A DNA stretch of 41,057 bases, taken from JAPUIN01 sp041580375 (GTDB lineage: Bacteria > Acidobacteriota > Polarisedimenticolia > Gp22-AA2). The stretch is from assembly GCA_041580375.1 (NCBI GenBank), contig JBFGDZ010000008.1, positions 1-41,057 on the forward strand, written 5' to 3'. The translations under genes and the position numbers were made by a program. This document shows, piece after piece, positions 8,025-16,415 of this stretch. The notes beneath the pieces were generated by a model. That model was given only the letters and a program-made list of their open reading frames with translations. It searched no databases and was not told the origin of the DNA. How positions within the stretch are numbered: the first letter of the stretch is position 1; each line of letters opens with the position of its first letter.

Positions 8025-8828
8025 ATGAGCGTGTCGCGTTTTGATCGATGGATGGAGTTCGTCCGGGGTCAGGTGGCGCGCGATCGCGTGCGGCGCGGGC
8101 TGATCCTCGCCACGAAGCTCGCCGCGTGGGGCGCCCTCCTCGCGGTGATCGCCGCCTTCAGCGCCTATTACACGGTCCGTCACTCGATCTCAGGCCGGGT
8201 CGTCCAGGTCCCCGACGTGACCGACAGGAATCTCCAGGAGGCCCGCTCGCTGCTCCGCGAGCAGGGCCTCATTCTCGAGGAGGCGGCGCAGCGCAACGAC
8301 GACCGCGTGCCGGAGGGGCACATCATCGCCCAGGACCCGGCGCCCGGGACGGACATCAAGCTGCAGCGCAAGGTCAAGGTCGTGGTCAGCCTCGGGGACA
8401 AGATCACTCCCATACCGGATCTTCGCGGGGGCGCGGCCCGGAAGGCCCAGATCACCCTGCAGCAGGAAGGGATGAGGCTCGGAGGGCAGGTGTACGTCTA
8501 CACGCGGCGCGAGGGTGAGAACCTCGTGGTGGGCCAGGATCCCTACCCGGGCAGTTCGGGCATTCCCGAGCGCGGCATCTCGCTCCTGGTGAGCCGCGGC
8601 GACCGTCCGCTCTCCTACGTCATGCCCGACCTCGTCGGCCGCAGGGAGGAGCAGGTATCCCGCTTTCTCTCGCGCGCCGGTCTGAGGCGGGGCCCTCTGA
8701 GAACGGCCCCCGGCCACCCGGCGCCGCCGGGCACCATCGTGGCGCAGAACCCGCCGGCGGGGTACCGCATCCAGCACGGAGATCTCGTGACCCTCACCGT
8801 CGCGACGGGAGACGCGGGGGATGGGTAA
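8025..8828 (+). CDS. membrane-anchored PASTA-domain protein
   Basis: 267 residues from the ATG at 8025. A GTG at 8031 has better spacing from the GGAG at 8020 and is also possible. A short basic cytoplasmic N-terminus is followed by one membrane helix (about 28-50) and three PASTA domains outside (about 59-124, 125-195 and 197-263), with typical PDV/PDL starts and QDPxPG or QNPPAG turns. PASTA domains bind muropeptides or beta-lactam-like ligands in Ser/Thr kinases and penicillin-binding proteins. Here there is no kinase or transpeptidase domain, so the protein is probably a peptidoglycan-binding accessory factor (inference). It overlaps rpe by 8 nt. Confidence 0.85.
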   Translation: MSVSRFDRWMEFVRGQVARDRVRRGLILATKLAAWGALLAVIAAFSAYYTVRHSISGRVVQVPDVTDRNLQEARSLLREQGLILEEAAQRNDDRVPEGHIIAQDPAPGTDIKLQRKVKVVVSLGDKITPIPDLRGGAARKAQITLQQEGMRLGGQVYVYTRREGENLVVGQDPYPGSSGIPERGISLLVSRGDRPLSYVMPDLVGRREEQVSRFLSRAGLRRGPLRTAPGHPAPPGTIVAQNPPAGYRIQHGDLVTLTVATGDAGDG

Positions 8829-9567
8829 GACGCGGTCGGCCGGACCGTCGAAGACGGCGGGCTCGGGGCCGGTTCGCTCCGCGGCGCGCCTGCCGGACGT
8901 GCCCGCCCTGGCGCCCTCGATCCTCTCCGCCGATTTCTCCAGGCTCGGAGAGCAGATCGCGGCCGCGGAAGCGGGCGGAGCCCGTCTCCTCCACCTGGAC
9001 ATCATGGACGGTCATTTCGTGCCGAACCTCACCATCGGTCCGCCGGTGGTCGCGAGCGTGCGCGGAGTGACGCGGCTTCCGCTGGACGTCCATCTGATGA
9101 TCGAGGAGCCGGATCGCTACGTCGAGGCGTTCATCCGCTCCGGGGCCGACATGATCTCCGTGCACCAGGAGGCGGTTCCGCACCTTCATCGCACGGTGCA
9201 GCTGATCCGCGATTCCGGCGCCGCGGCCGGCGTGGCGATCAATCCCGCGACGCCACTCACCGCCATCGCCGAGATCCTGCCGGATCTCGACTATGTGCTG
9301 TTGATGTCGGTCAATCCGGGCTTCGGCGGCCAGCGGTTCATACCGTCCGTTCTCCCCAAGGTCACCGCCCTGCGGGCGTCGATCGACGAGGTGGGCCTCC
9401 CGATCCGCATCGAGGTCGACGGTGGCGTCGGACCGGACAACATCGTGGAGCTGCGGCGCCGTGGTGCCGAGATCTTCGTGGCCGGATCCGCGGTCTTTGG
9501 CGGCGACGATCCTGCCGGCCGGGCGCGTCACCTGACGAGCCTGCTCGAGGCGGCCCCGCGCCGCTGA
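8821..9567 (+). CDS. rpe: ribulose-phosphate 3-epimerase
   Basis: Interconverts ribulose 5-phosphate and xylulose 5-phosphate in the pentose phosphate pathway; the enzyme is a TIM barrel. 248 residues, with about 28 extra N-terminal residues before the usual start LAPSILSADFSRL. Metal and catalytic motifs are present: HLDIMDGHFVPNLT (about 58-71), DVHLM, MSVNPGFGGQ (about 161-170) and EVDGGVGPDN (about 199-208). The ATG overlaps the PASTA gene stop, implying translational coupling; a start nearer residue 28 has no better signal. It could also supply pentose phosphate to the formaldehyde metabolism implied by the central cluster, though nothing here shows that. Confidence 0.95.
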   Translation: MGKTRSAGPSKTAGSGPVRSAARLPDVPALAPSILSADFSRLGEQIAAAEAGGARLLHLDIMDGHFVPNLTIGPPVVASVRGVTRLPLDVHLMIEEPDRYVEAFIRSGADMISVHQEAVPHLHRTVQLIRDSGAAAGVAINPATPLTAIAEILPDLDYVLLMSVNPGFGGQRFIPSVLPKVTALRASIDEVGLPIRIEVDGGVGPDNIVELRRRGAEIFVAGSAVFGGDDPAGRARHLTSLLEAAPRR

Positions 9568-9579
9568 CGAGGTCGCGGC

Positions 9580-9984
9580 TTGGCGACGCACGACGAAGGA
9601 GCGCGCATCCGGGTGAGGTACCCGGAGGTCGATCGCATGGGCGTCGCCCATCACACGGCGCATTTCGTGTGGTTCGAGATCGGCCGGACCGAGCTGATGC
9701 GGGAACGCGGCATGCCCTACGCGAGGCTCGAGGACGACGACGGTCTTCTCCTGCCTGTCATCGATGCGGCCTGCACCTACCACGCCCCCGCCCGGTACGA
9801 CGATCTGCTGCGCGTGCGCGCCAGCGTCGCCGGTCACAGCGGCGCGCGCGTCACCTTTTCCTACCGGGTGGAGCGGGAGTCCGACGGGTCGCTGCTCGCG
9901 ACCGGCCGGACGACCCATGCCGTGGTCGATCGCAGGGGTCGTCCGCGCCGGCTCCCGGCTCGGCTCAAGGGGCTGCTGGCTTGA
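9580..9984 (+). CDS. acyl-CoA thioesterase, YbgC/4HBT hot-dog family
   Basis: 134 residues, normal for a single hot-dog fold. The N-terminal motif VRYPEVDRMGVAHHTAHFVWFEIGR carries the catalytic Asp and the family's conserved His/Tyr-type positions (4-hydroxybenzoyl-CoA thioesterase/YbgC group). These enzymes hydrolyse acyl-CoA or acyl-ACP; the substrate cannot be told from sequence. The TTG start has GAGG 7 nt upstream. The stop overlaps the start of the next gene (TTGA). Position next to bamD recalls YbgC, which lies with envelope (Tol-Pal) genes in other Gram-negatives, but tol genes are not seen here. Confidence 0.85.
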   Translation: MATHDEGARIRVRYPEVDRMGVAHHTAHFVWFEIGRTELMRERGMPYARLEDDDGLLLPVIDAACTYHAPARYDDLLRVRASVAGHSGARVTFSYRVERESDGSLLATGRTTHAVVDRRGRPRRLPARLKGLLA

Positions 9985-10808
9985 CGCGGACCGGCCGACC
10001 GGGGAGCTCGCCGGCGCGGACGATCGCGGCCGCCCTCGTCGTCCTGGTCGTGGCCGCGGGGTGCGCCGGCACGGGCAAGAAGAAGCAGAGCCAGATGGCA
10101 CCGCCGGAGGAGGTTTTTCGGCAGGCGCTGGCGAAAATTGAAAAGAAAAAGTACTACACGGCGCGCAATCTTTTGCAGAGCCTGTTGCCGCGTGTCCCTC
10201 CCGACGATCGCGATCTGCTGCCGAAGATTCAGCTCGCCATCGCGGACGCCTACTTCAAGGATGGGGGCCTGCTGAACTACGGTGAGGCACTGAACGGGTA
10301 TCGCAACTTTCTCACCTACTTCCCCGACCATCCGCGGGCGGATCATGCTCAATTCATGGTCGCCATGTCGCTCTACGAGCAGGTCCTCGCCCCGGATCGC
10401 GACCAGGCCCTGACGCTCAAGGCGATCGACGAGTTCCGGAAGGTGGAGAGCGTTTTCCCCGACAGCCTCTACGTGGAGAAGGCGCGGCGGAAGATCCAGG
10501 ATTGCTACGGGCAGCTGGCCGAGCACGAGCGGCTGGTGGGCCGCTTCTACCAGCGCCGGAAGGCCTGGAACGCGGCCATCGATCGCTACCGCAACATCCT
10601 CATCCAGTACCCCCGATTCGAAGAGACGCCCCAGGTCCTCTTCGATCTCGGCGTCTGTCTCCTGAAGATCGGCAGACGCACGGAGGCGGAGGCGTTCTTC
10701 GACCGGCTGGCCCGGGAGGCACCGCAGGACGGTCTGATCAAGAAGGCCGAGCAGGCGCTCGCCCGGGATGCGCACCGCCGGAAGAAGGAGGAGGAGAGCC
10801 AGCCGTGA
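9981..10808 (+). CDS. bamD: BamD-like outer-membrane assembly lipoprotein
   Basis: 275 residues from the TTG at 9981, coupled to the thioesterase stop (TTGA). A lipoprotein signal peptide ends in a lipobox with Cys28 (VVAAGC). The mature protein is built of TPR-like helical repeats in the BamD/YfiO arrangement: FRQALAKIEKKKYYTARNLLQ, EALNGYRNFLTYFPDHPRADHAQFMVA (the typical YxxFxxxYPxHP-type turn), EFRKVESVFPDSLYVEKARRKI and NAAIDRYRNILIQYP. BamD is the essential lipoprotein of the beta-barrel assembly machine. Slightly longer than the E. coli protein. A general TPR lipoprotein such as a CpoB relative is the alternative, but the repeat pattern favours BamD. Confidence 0.85.
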   Translation: MTRTGRPGSSPARTIAAALVVLVVAAGCAGTGKKKQSQMAPPEEVFRQALAKIEKKKYYTARNLLQSLLPRVPPDDRDLLPKIQLAIADAYFKDGGLLNYGEALNGYRNFLTYFPDHPRADHAQFMVAMSLYEQVLAPDRDQALTLKAIDEFRKVESVFPDSLYVEKARRKIQDCYGQLAEHERLVGRFYQRRKAWNAAIDRYRNILIQYPRFEETPQVLFDLGVCLLKIGRRTEAEAFFDRLAREAPQDGLIKKAEQALARDAHRRKKEEESQP

Positions 10809-10896
10809 TCCGGGGGGACCGCGAGGCGGCGGGTGTCGGAGGGGCCCCGCGGGCGGCCGCCGGACAACGGCCCCCGGAGTCGCCGCCCGTGTCGTG

Positions 10897-12006
10897 ATGG
10901 GCGCGGTCATCCTCCACGTCAACACGGAGCGGCACTGGCGCGGAGGCGAGGCGCAGACCCTGATGCTCGCGAGCGGGCTCGCGCGGCGAGGACACCGGTG
11001 CCTGGTCGCCGGTCAGCCGGACAGTCCGCTGCTCGAGCGCGCCGCGGCCTCGGGCCTCCCCGTCTTCGCGGTTCGGATGCGCGGCGAACTGCATGTCGGG
11101 GCCGCGCGCCGACTGGGAGAGATCGCCCGCAGGGAGAAGGTCGATCTGATGCACTATCACACGGCCCACGCCGTGACCATCGGGACCCTCGCGAGCCTGT
11201 TCGCGGGGCAACGGCCGGCCGTCGCGGCGCGCCGTCTGTCGTTTCCCCTCAAGAACCGGCTCCTCGCCCGGATCAAGTACAGCTACCGGGTGGATCGGAT
11301 CATCGCCGTGTCGGAGGCGGTCCGGCGGCGCCTCGTGTCGCAGGGGCTGGACGGGCGCCGGATCGACGTCGTGCACTCCGGGATCGAGATGGAACGCTTC
11401 GCCGCGGGCGCGGGGCGGCGGTTCCGTCAGTCGCTCGCGGGAGTCGGCGCGGGCCGCGGCGACGCGCTCCTCATCGGCGCGGTCGGCCATCTCGCGGCCG
11501 AAAAGGGGTTCGACCTGTTCATCGAGGCGGCCGCCCTGGCGGCTCCGGAGCTCGCACACGCGAGATTCGTCCTCGTCGGGCGGGGCGATCAGGAGGCGGC
11601 CCTGAAATCCCTCGCGAAGCGACGGGGCGTCGGGGATAAGATCCTGTTCGCCGGCTTCCACGACGACATGCCCTCCGTGTTCGCGGGCCTCGACGTCGTG
11701 GTCCTGCCGTCGACCTACGGCGAGGGATCCCCAGCGGTGCCGAAGGAGGCGATGGCCGCGGGCGTCCCTCTCGTCGCCACGGCGCTGGACGGAGTCGAGG
11801 AGATCGCGGAGGACGGGCGCCACGCGCTGCTCGTCCCGCCGCGGAACGCCCCGGCGATGGCGCGGGCCATGGTGATCCTGGCCACGGACGCCCCGCTCAG
11901 GGCGCGCCTGATCGAGGCCGCGCGGGTCCGGGTCCGCGAATTCGCGATGGATCGCATGGTCGAGAAGACCGAGGCCGTCTATCGTTCCATCGGTGTCGTG
12001 TCATGA
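10897..12006 (+). CDS. glycosyltransferase family 4
   Basis: 369 residues, GT-B fold with retaining GT4 features. The N-terminal domain begins AVILHVNTERHWRGGEAQ (donor/acceptor loop with Gly-Gly). The middle reads RIIAVSEAVRR and VVHSGIEMERF. The C-terminal nucleotide-sugar domain has IGAVGHLAAEKGFDLFIEA (about 190), LVGRGDQ and the E-x7-E-type region STYGEGSPAVPKEAMAAG (about 276-293). Probably adds a sugar to a cell-surface glycan; donor and acceptor unknown. The ATG at 10897 matches where homology begins; a GTG one codon earlier is possible. The last four bases (ATGA) overlap the radical SAM gene, so the two are likely made together. Confidence 0.87.
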   Translation: MGAVILHVNTERHWRGGEAQTLMLASGLARRGHRCLVAGQPDSPLLERAAASGLPVFAVRMRGELHVGAARRLGEIARREKVDLMHYHTAHAVTIGTLASLFAGQRPAVAARRLSFPLKNRLLARIKYSYRVDRIIAVSEAVRRRLVSQGLDGRRIDVVHSGIEMERFAAGAGRRFRQSLAGVGAGRGDALLIGAVGHLAAEKGFDLFIEAAALAAPELAHARFVLVGRGDQEAALKSLAKRRGVGDKILFAGFHDDMPSVFAGLDVVVLPSTYGEGSPAVPKEAMAAGVPLVATALDGVEEIAEDGRHALLVPPRNAPAMARAMVILATDAPLRARLIEAARVRVREFAMDRMVEKTEAVYRSIGVVS

Positions 12007-13025
12007 AGCTGCCCCGGATCAAGCGCTATTACATCGATCGGGACGGGGACGGCCCGCTCGTGCGCCTCAGGAACCGGCTCACGCGGCGTCCCGTGCCCGA
12101 ATTCCCCCGCGTCCTTCAGATCCAGACGACCACCGGCTGCAACGCCGACTGCATCTTCTGCCCGTACGGGGCCACCCATGGAACACAGCCCCACGGTCGC
12201 ATGTCCGCGGATCTGTTCGGCCGCATCCTGGATGAAGCGGCCCGTCACGACGTCCGCCGGATCAGCCCGTACCTGATGAACGAGCCGCTCCTCGATCCGG
12301 ACATCGCGGCGAGGATCCGCGAGATCAACCGCCGGGTTCCCCAGGCGCGCGTCGTCCTCACGACGAACGGGCACTATCTGACCCGCGAACGAGCGGAGGA
12401 TCTGCTCGATCTCAGGGAGGGCCTGCACGAGCTGACGGTCTCCGTGCAGGGGGTCGACCCGGAGGCCTACGCCCGCACGATGCGCGGCAACATGAATCTC
12501 GAGCGCACGATCACGAACGTGCTAACGTTCAGCGAGCTGCAGCGCCGGCGCCGCCAGGAGCGGCCCAGGCTCTGGGTGACGATGGTGGACACCGCGCTGA
12601 TCGACGTGCGCGCGGCGGTCCGGTTCTGGGGGGAGCGGGGCGTCGCCTCGAGGTACACGATGCTGGAGAACCGCGGCGGACACATCGAGGACGCCGCCGA
12701 TCTCAGCCCGGATGGGACGATGGATCTGTACGACGACTGTCCGAGGCCGTTCCGGCAGGCCTACATCCTGTTCAACGGCGACATGGTGCTGTGCTGCGTG
12801 GATTACGCCCGCAGCCAGGTGCTCGGCAACGTGGCGCATGGCGGCATCGAAGGAGTCTGGAACGGCCCCGTCGCCCGGGAGACTCGCAGGCTCTACATCG
12901 ACCGGCAGACGGATCGGCTTCCGCTCTGCGGCCATTGCAGAATCCACCGGGTCCGCGAGGTCGCGGTCGATGCCAACCGGATCGACGTGGCCGCCGAGCC
13001 CACCTTCGACCGCGCCGGATCCTAA
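12003..13025 (+). CDS. radical SAM/SPASM domain protein
   Basis: 340 residues. The radical SAM motif CNADCIFC (CxxxCxxC, about 44-51) binds the 4Fe-4S cluster that cleaves SAM. The rest of the partial TIM barrel follows (LTTNGHYLTRE, LTVSVQGVDPEAY). The C-terminal SPASM-like region has cysteines in DDCPRPF, MVLCCVDY and LCGHCR (about 245-315), fitting auxiliary clusters. Proteins of this type act on peptides, carbohydrates or cofactors, and the substrate is not evident. Coupling to a GT4 gene suggests a role with a glycan or envelope product (inference). It converges with the DUF72 gene; the two stops overlap by 4 nt. Confidence 0.87.
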   Translation: MKLPRIKRYYIDRDGDGPLVRLRNRLTRRPVPEFPRVLQIQTTTGCNADCIFCPYGATHGTQPHGRMSADLFGRILDEAARHDVRRISPYLMNEPLLDPDIAARIREINRRVPQARVVLTTNGHYLTRERAEDLLDLREGLHELTVSVQGVDPEAYARTMRGNMNLERTITNVLTFSELQRRRRQERPRLWVTMVDTALIDVRAAVRFWGERGVASRYTMLENRGGHIEDAADLSPDGTMDLYDDCPRPFRQAYILFNGDMVLCCVDYARSQVLGNVAHGGIEGVWNGPVARETRRLYIDRQTDRLPLCGHCRIHRVREVAVDANRIDVAAEPTFDRAGS

Positions 13026-13963
13026 AAGAGCCGGCGCTGCGCGGGGGGCCGCCTCCCGGCGATCACCCGCCCCTCGAGCGCGGGGTACGACTCGACGAGC
13101 CGCGCCGGGGCCTTCACGCGACTCCCGGTCAGGGCCGATTTCACCATCAGTCCGTTGGCCGGTCCCTTGCCCCGGTAGTGGTTGTTGGCGATGATGACGA
13201 CCTGCTCGGCGGACTTCGCCATCTCCTCGACCCGGGCGATCCACGGCTCGAGCTCCTCCATCGTGTAGAGGTAGTCGTAGCGCTCGAAGGGACGCGCGGA
13301 TCGCCGAAACCAGTTGGCGGCGTTCCGCCCGTGCAGCCTCACGTAGGCGATCGGCGAGGTGACGTGGCCGGTGGGCGGCATCGTCGACCCGAGATCCGGC
13401 TGATCGATGTTGCAGAATCCGATCCCCAGGCGGCGCAGGTGCTCGAGCACCTCGGGACGATCCCAGCTGCGATGCCGGAACTCCGCCACGAGCGGGAGGC
13501 CGCGAAGCAATCCGGCCAGCGACTCGACGTGATCCCGGTGCCTCGTCCGGTGATCGAACGACTGGGGAAACTGCATCAGGACGGCGAGCAGACGGCCCGC
13601 AGCGGCGAGCGGCGCGATGCCGTTTCTGTAACTCGCGGCGGAGACGGTTGCGTCCGTCGAATCCATCGACGGATCGACGGACGGCGCGGGGGGGCCTCCG
13701 GCGCCCGCCTCGCGACCCGGGGGGTGCGTGAGGGAGCGATGCAGCTTCGCCGTGAACCGGAAATCGGCGCGGTCGCTCACGCGCCGCGCCCACGAGGCCG
13801 TCTGCCGGGGATCGGGATGCCGATAGAAGGTGGCGTTGATCTCCACGGCGTCGAAGAGGCCGGCGATGAACCCGAGCCGGTCGAAACCGCGCGGGCGGGG
13901 CGCGGGGTAGACGATCCCCTCCCAATCCCGATAATCCCACCCGGCGGGTCCCACGCGGATCAT
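13022..13963 (-). CDS. DUF72 (YecE-like) family protein
   Basis: 313 residues of the DUF72 family, a TIM-barrel fold whose function is not established. Typical motifs: GPAGWDYRDWEGIVYP at the N-terminus, VEINATFYRHPDPRQTASWA (about 40-59), FRFTAKLHRSLTH (about 68-80), LLAVLMQFPQSF, LVAEFRHRSWDRPEV (about 158-172), YVRLHGRN and the C-terminal VIIANNHYRGKGPANGL. A proline/serine-rich insertion at about 83-100 (GREAGAGGPPAPSVDPS) is somewhat unusual. Encoded alone on the minus strand between plus-strand genes. Confidence 0.88.
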   Translation of the reverse strand: MIRVGPAGWDYRDWEGIVYPAPRPRGFDRLGFIAGLFDAVEINATFYRHPDPRQTASWARRVSDRADFRFTAKLHRSLTHPPGREAGAGGPPAPSVDPSMDSTDATVSAASYRNGIAPLAAAGRLLAVLMQFPQSFDHRTRHRDHVESLAGLLRGLPLVAEFRHRSWDRPEVLEHLRRLGIGFCNIDQPDLGSTMPPTGHVTSPIAYVRLHGRNAANWFRRSARPFERYDYLYTMEELEPWIARVEEMAKSAEQVVIIANNHYRGKGPANGLMVKSALTGSRVKAPARLVESYPALEGRVIAGRRPPAQRRLF

Positions 13964-14013
13964 GGTCAGATCCTCTGAAAGGCCCGTATTCTAGCGCTCT
14001 TCGGGCCCTCGCA

Positions 14014-14042
14014 TTGACCTGGAGCCAGTTTTCTGTTAGAAT
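14014..14042 (+). promoter_or_regulatory. predicted sigma70 promoter of carD
   Basis: -35 TTGACC (14014-14019), 17 bp spacer, -10 TAGAAT (14037-14042). Predicted transcription start about 14049, giving a leader of about 58 nt with GGAGG at 14097-14101, 5 nt before the TTG start codon at 14107. Longer in-frame starts would begin inside the -35 box and are rejected. Confidence 0.75.
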
Positions 14043-14106
14043 TTGCACCTACTTCCTGACCTCGCACCCGCCCCACAGCGGAGTCCGTTTTCTTGCGGAG
14101 GCAGCA

Positions 14107-14613
14107 TTGGGATTCAAGATCGGCGACAAAGTCGTGTACCCCAACCATGGTCTCGGGATCATCGAGCGCATCGAGAAGCGAGCGACGGGCGACCGGGAGG
14201 AGGAGTTCCTGTCCCTGCGCATCGTCTCCAATGACAGCACGGTGATGGTGCCGCGCAGCAACGCCGACAACGTGGGCTTGCGCCGCGTGATCAACAGGAG
14301 GGAGATCGACCAGGTCTTCGACGTCCTCAAGGATCAGCGCATCAAGATTTATGACGACTGGAAGGGCCGCTTCCAGGAGAATTCGGACAAGATGAGGACC
14401 GGGTCGATCACCGAAGTGGCGCTCGTCTTCAAGAGCCTCAGCCACCTCGCCCTTCAGAAAACGCTCTCGTACCGCGAGCGCCGGATGCTCGACAAGGCCC
14501 GCTATCTCATCGTGAGCGAGATCGCGGAGGTCGAGAAGGCCACTCCCACCGAGATCGAGGCCCGCGTCGACAAGGCGCTCTCCCGCGGCATCAAGCAGGT
14601 TCGGGAACGCTGA
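14107..14613 (+). CDS. carD: CarD family transcriptional regulator
   Basis: 168 residues from a TTG start with a strong ribosome binding site. The N-terminal Tudor-like RNA-polymerase-interacting domain starts GFKIGDKVVYPNHGLGIIE (about 2-20), the family signature. The C-terminal helical DNA-binding domain covers about 65-165. In other bacteria CarD binds the RNA polymerase beta subunit and stabilises open promoter complexes, notably at rRNA promoters. It has a well-formed promoter of its own and is followed by the RqcH-like gene after 19 bp. Confident family call. Confidence 0.92.
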   Translation: MGFKIGDKVVYPNHGLGIIERIEKRATGDREEEFLSLRIVSNDSTVMVPRSNADNVGLRRVINRREIDQVFDVLKDQRIKIYDDWKGRFQENSDKMRTGSITEVALVFKSLSHLALQKTLSYRERRMLDKARYLIVSEIAEVEKATPTEIEARVDKALSRGIKQVRER

Positions 14614-14632
14614 GCGCTCGCCCCCCAGGGCG

Positions 14633-16384
14633 ATGGACCTGTTTCTCCTGCGCGCCGTGGTCGGCGAGACCGCCTCGCGGCTCCTCGAACAGGAGCTGCA
14701 GCGCGTCGCGTACCTCGGCCGGAAGCGCTATCTGCTCCGTTTCGCAACCCCCCGTCGCGACAACCTCCTGATCTCCGTGCGGCCCGACCTGCCCCGCATG
14801 CACCTGCTCGGGCCCGAGGCAGGCCGGCAACGCGAGTCGCCGGCGGACCCGTTCGCCGCGGTTCTCGACGCGGAGATCGGCGGGGCCGTGCTGCGCGGCA
14901 TCGAGCAGCGGGACTGGGATCGCGTCGTCACGCTGCGATTCACCGTCCCGTCCGGCGCCGGGGAGGCTCGCGAGCGGCGGCTCGTGGTGGAGCTGCTCGG
15001 GCGTTCGGCGAACCTCTACTGCCTCGACGGGACCGGTTCGATCCTGGCGCACGCCCGCTCGCTCAAGAGCGCGTTCCGCGCCCCGGTCACCGGAGCCCGC
15101 TACGAGGGGCCTCCCGGCCGGGACGACTACGAAGGGATCCCCGCGGGGGGGCGGGCGCTGCCGGCGATCCGGGAGCGCTTCCCCGATCCGGCCTCCTTTC
15201 TCGAACCGTTGAGCCCCGTCCTGGCCGGCGAGATCCGGGACGCGGCCGCCGGAGACGCGGAGGGTGCGTGGCGCGGTCTGGAGGCGATCCTCGAAGCGGC
15301 TGCGGGCGGGGCCTGGGCGCCGGCGATCTACTCGCGCAAGCCGCTGGGTGAGATGCGCGAAGGGGACGCCGTCGGTCGCCATGACCTCGTCGTCTCGGCC
15401 CTGCCCCTCGAGTCGAAGGCGGGGGGAGGGCGTTATCACGCGTCGGCCTGCGCGAGCCCGTCGCGCGCGACGGCCGAAGGACTGGGCCTCGTCGAACGTC
15501 TGCGCGACTTCCTGGCGGACCGCGCGCATCACGAGGCGCTCGCCGCAGGGGAGATCCGGCGGCTCCGAACCCTGATCGGCAAGCTGGAGCGCGATCGAGA
15601 TCGCGCGCGCGAGTGCGATCGCGATCGGGAGCGGGCCGAAGCGCTGCTGGCCGGGCTCTCATCGGCGCGCGTCGAGGATGACGCCGCGATCGTCCCCGAT
15701 CCGTACGATACGGCGGGCGGGATGCTCCGCGTGCCGATCGATCGGGCGCAGTCGCTGCAGGACAACGCCGGCGCCCTCTTCGCCCGCTACAAAAAGGGGA
15801 AACGGGGATTCGCGATCATATCCCGGCGTCTCGACGCGGCGAGGGAGCGGCTCTCGGCCTGGCGGACGCTCGCCGAACGGGCTCGCGCCGTGAGCGGTTC
15901 CGACGACCTGGACTCCATCCGGGAGGAAATGGCGCGTCTCGGCCTCGTCCACGCTCCCCGGACGGCGAAGCCGGGGAGGCCCTCGTCGAAGAAGGAGATG
16001 CCGGCGCGCGTGAGGCGCCACTCCACCCGCGAGGGGTTCGACATCCTGGTCGGCAAGAGCGGCGACGAGAACGACACGCTGACATTCCGCGTCGCCTCCC
16101 CCTGGGATTTCTGGCTGCACGCGGCCGGGCAACCGGGCGCCCACGTCATCGTGCGGAACCCACGGCGTCTGAAGAAGCTTCCCCAGGAGACGCTGCGCGC
16201 CGCGGCCGGTATCGCGGCCTTCTACAGCGGCGCCCGATCGGAGACGAAGGCCGAGGTGCACTACACGCAGCGCAAGCACGTGCACAAGCGGAAGGGAATG
16301 CCGAGCGGACAGGTGATCGTGCGCCGCTTCCAGTCGATCCAGGTCGCGCCGCGCCTTCCCGCTTCCAGCGTCGAGGATCTCTGA
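14633..16384 (+). CDS. NFACT/RqcH-like ribosome quality-control protein
   Basis: 583 residues of the NFACT family (bacterial RqcH/FbpA, eukaryotic Rqc2/NEMF). An N-terminal NFACT-N domain carries the conserved DR pair (QRDWDRVVTLRF, about 98-108), followed by a helix-hairpin-helix/coiled-coil middle rich in charged residues (about 295-345, RTLIGKLERDRDRARECDR). A C-terminal NFACT-R (DUF814) domain covers about 465-570, with PWDFWLHAAGQPGAHVIVRNP and the KHVHKRKGMPSGQV segment. RqcH binds split 50S subunits with peptidyl-tRNA and adds alanine tails to stalled chains. Better known from Gram-positives; here it sits in a diderm genome. The ATG start lies 19 bp after carD, probably co-transcribed. 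Confidence 0.9.
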   Translation: MDLFLLRAVVGETASRLLEQELQRVAYLGRKRYLLRFATPRRDNLLISVRPDLPRMHLLGPEAGRQRESPADPFAAVLDAEIGGAVLRGIEQRDWDRVVTLRFTVPSGAGEARERRLVVELLGRSANLYCLDGTGSILAHARSLKSAFRAPVTGARYEGPPGRDDYEGIPAGGRALPAIRERFPDPASFLEPLSPVLAGEIRDAAAGDAEGAWRGLEAILEAAAGGAWAPAIYSRKPLGEMREGDAVGRHDLVVSALPLESKAGGGRYHASACASPSRATAEGLGLVERLRDFLADRAHHEALAAGEIRRLRTLIGKLERDRDRARECDRDRERAEALLAGLSSARVEDDAAIVPDPYDTAGGMLRVPIDRAQSLQDNAGALFARYKKGKRGFAIISRRLDAARERLSAWRTLAERARAVSGSDDLDSIREEMARLGLVHAPRTAKPGRPSSKKEMPARVRRHSTREGFDILVGKSGDENDTLTFRVASPWDFWLHAAGQPGAHVIVRNPRRLKKLPQETLRAAAGIAAFYSGARSETKAEVHYTQRKHVHKRKGMPSGQVIVRRFQSIQVAPRLPASSVEDL

Positions 16385-16415
16385 GAACGATCCCTGCGCG
16401 ATCAGCCGCCCGAGA

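Noticed and set aside
6351..8183. Minus-strand open frame of 610 codons across fmt, rsmB and the PASTA gene
   Set aside because: It spans three real plus-strand genes with intact catalytic motifs, and its own sequence shows no family features.
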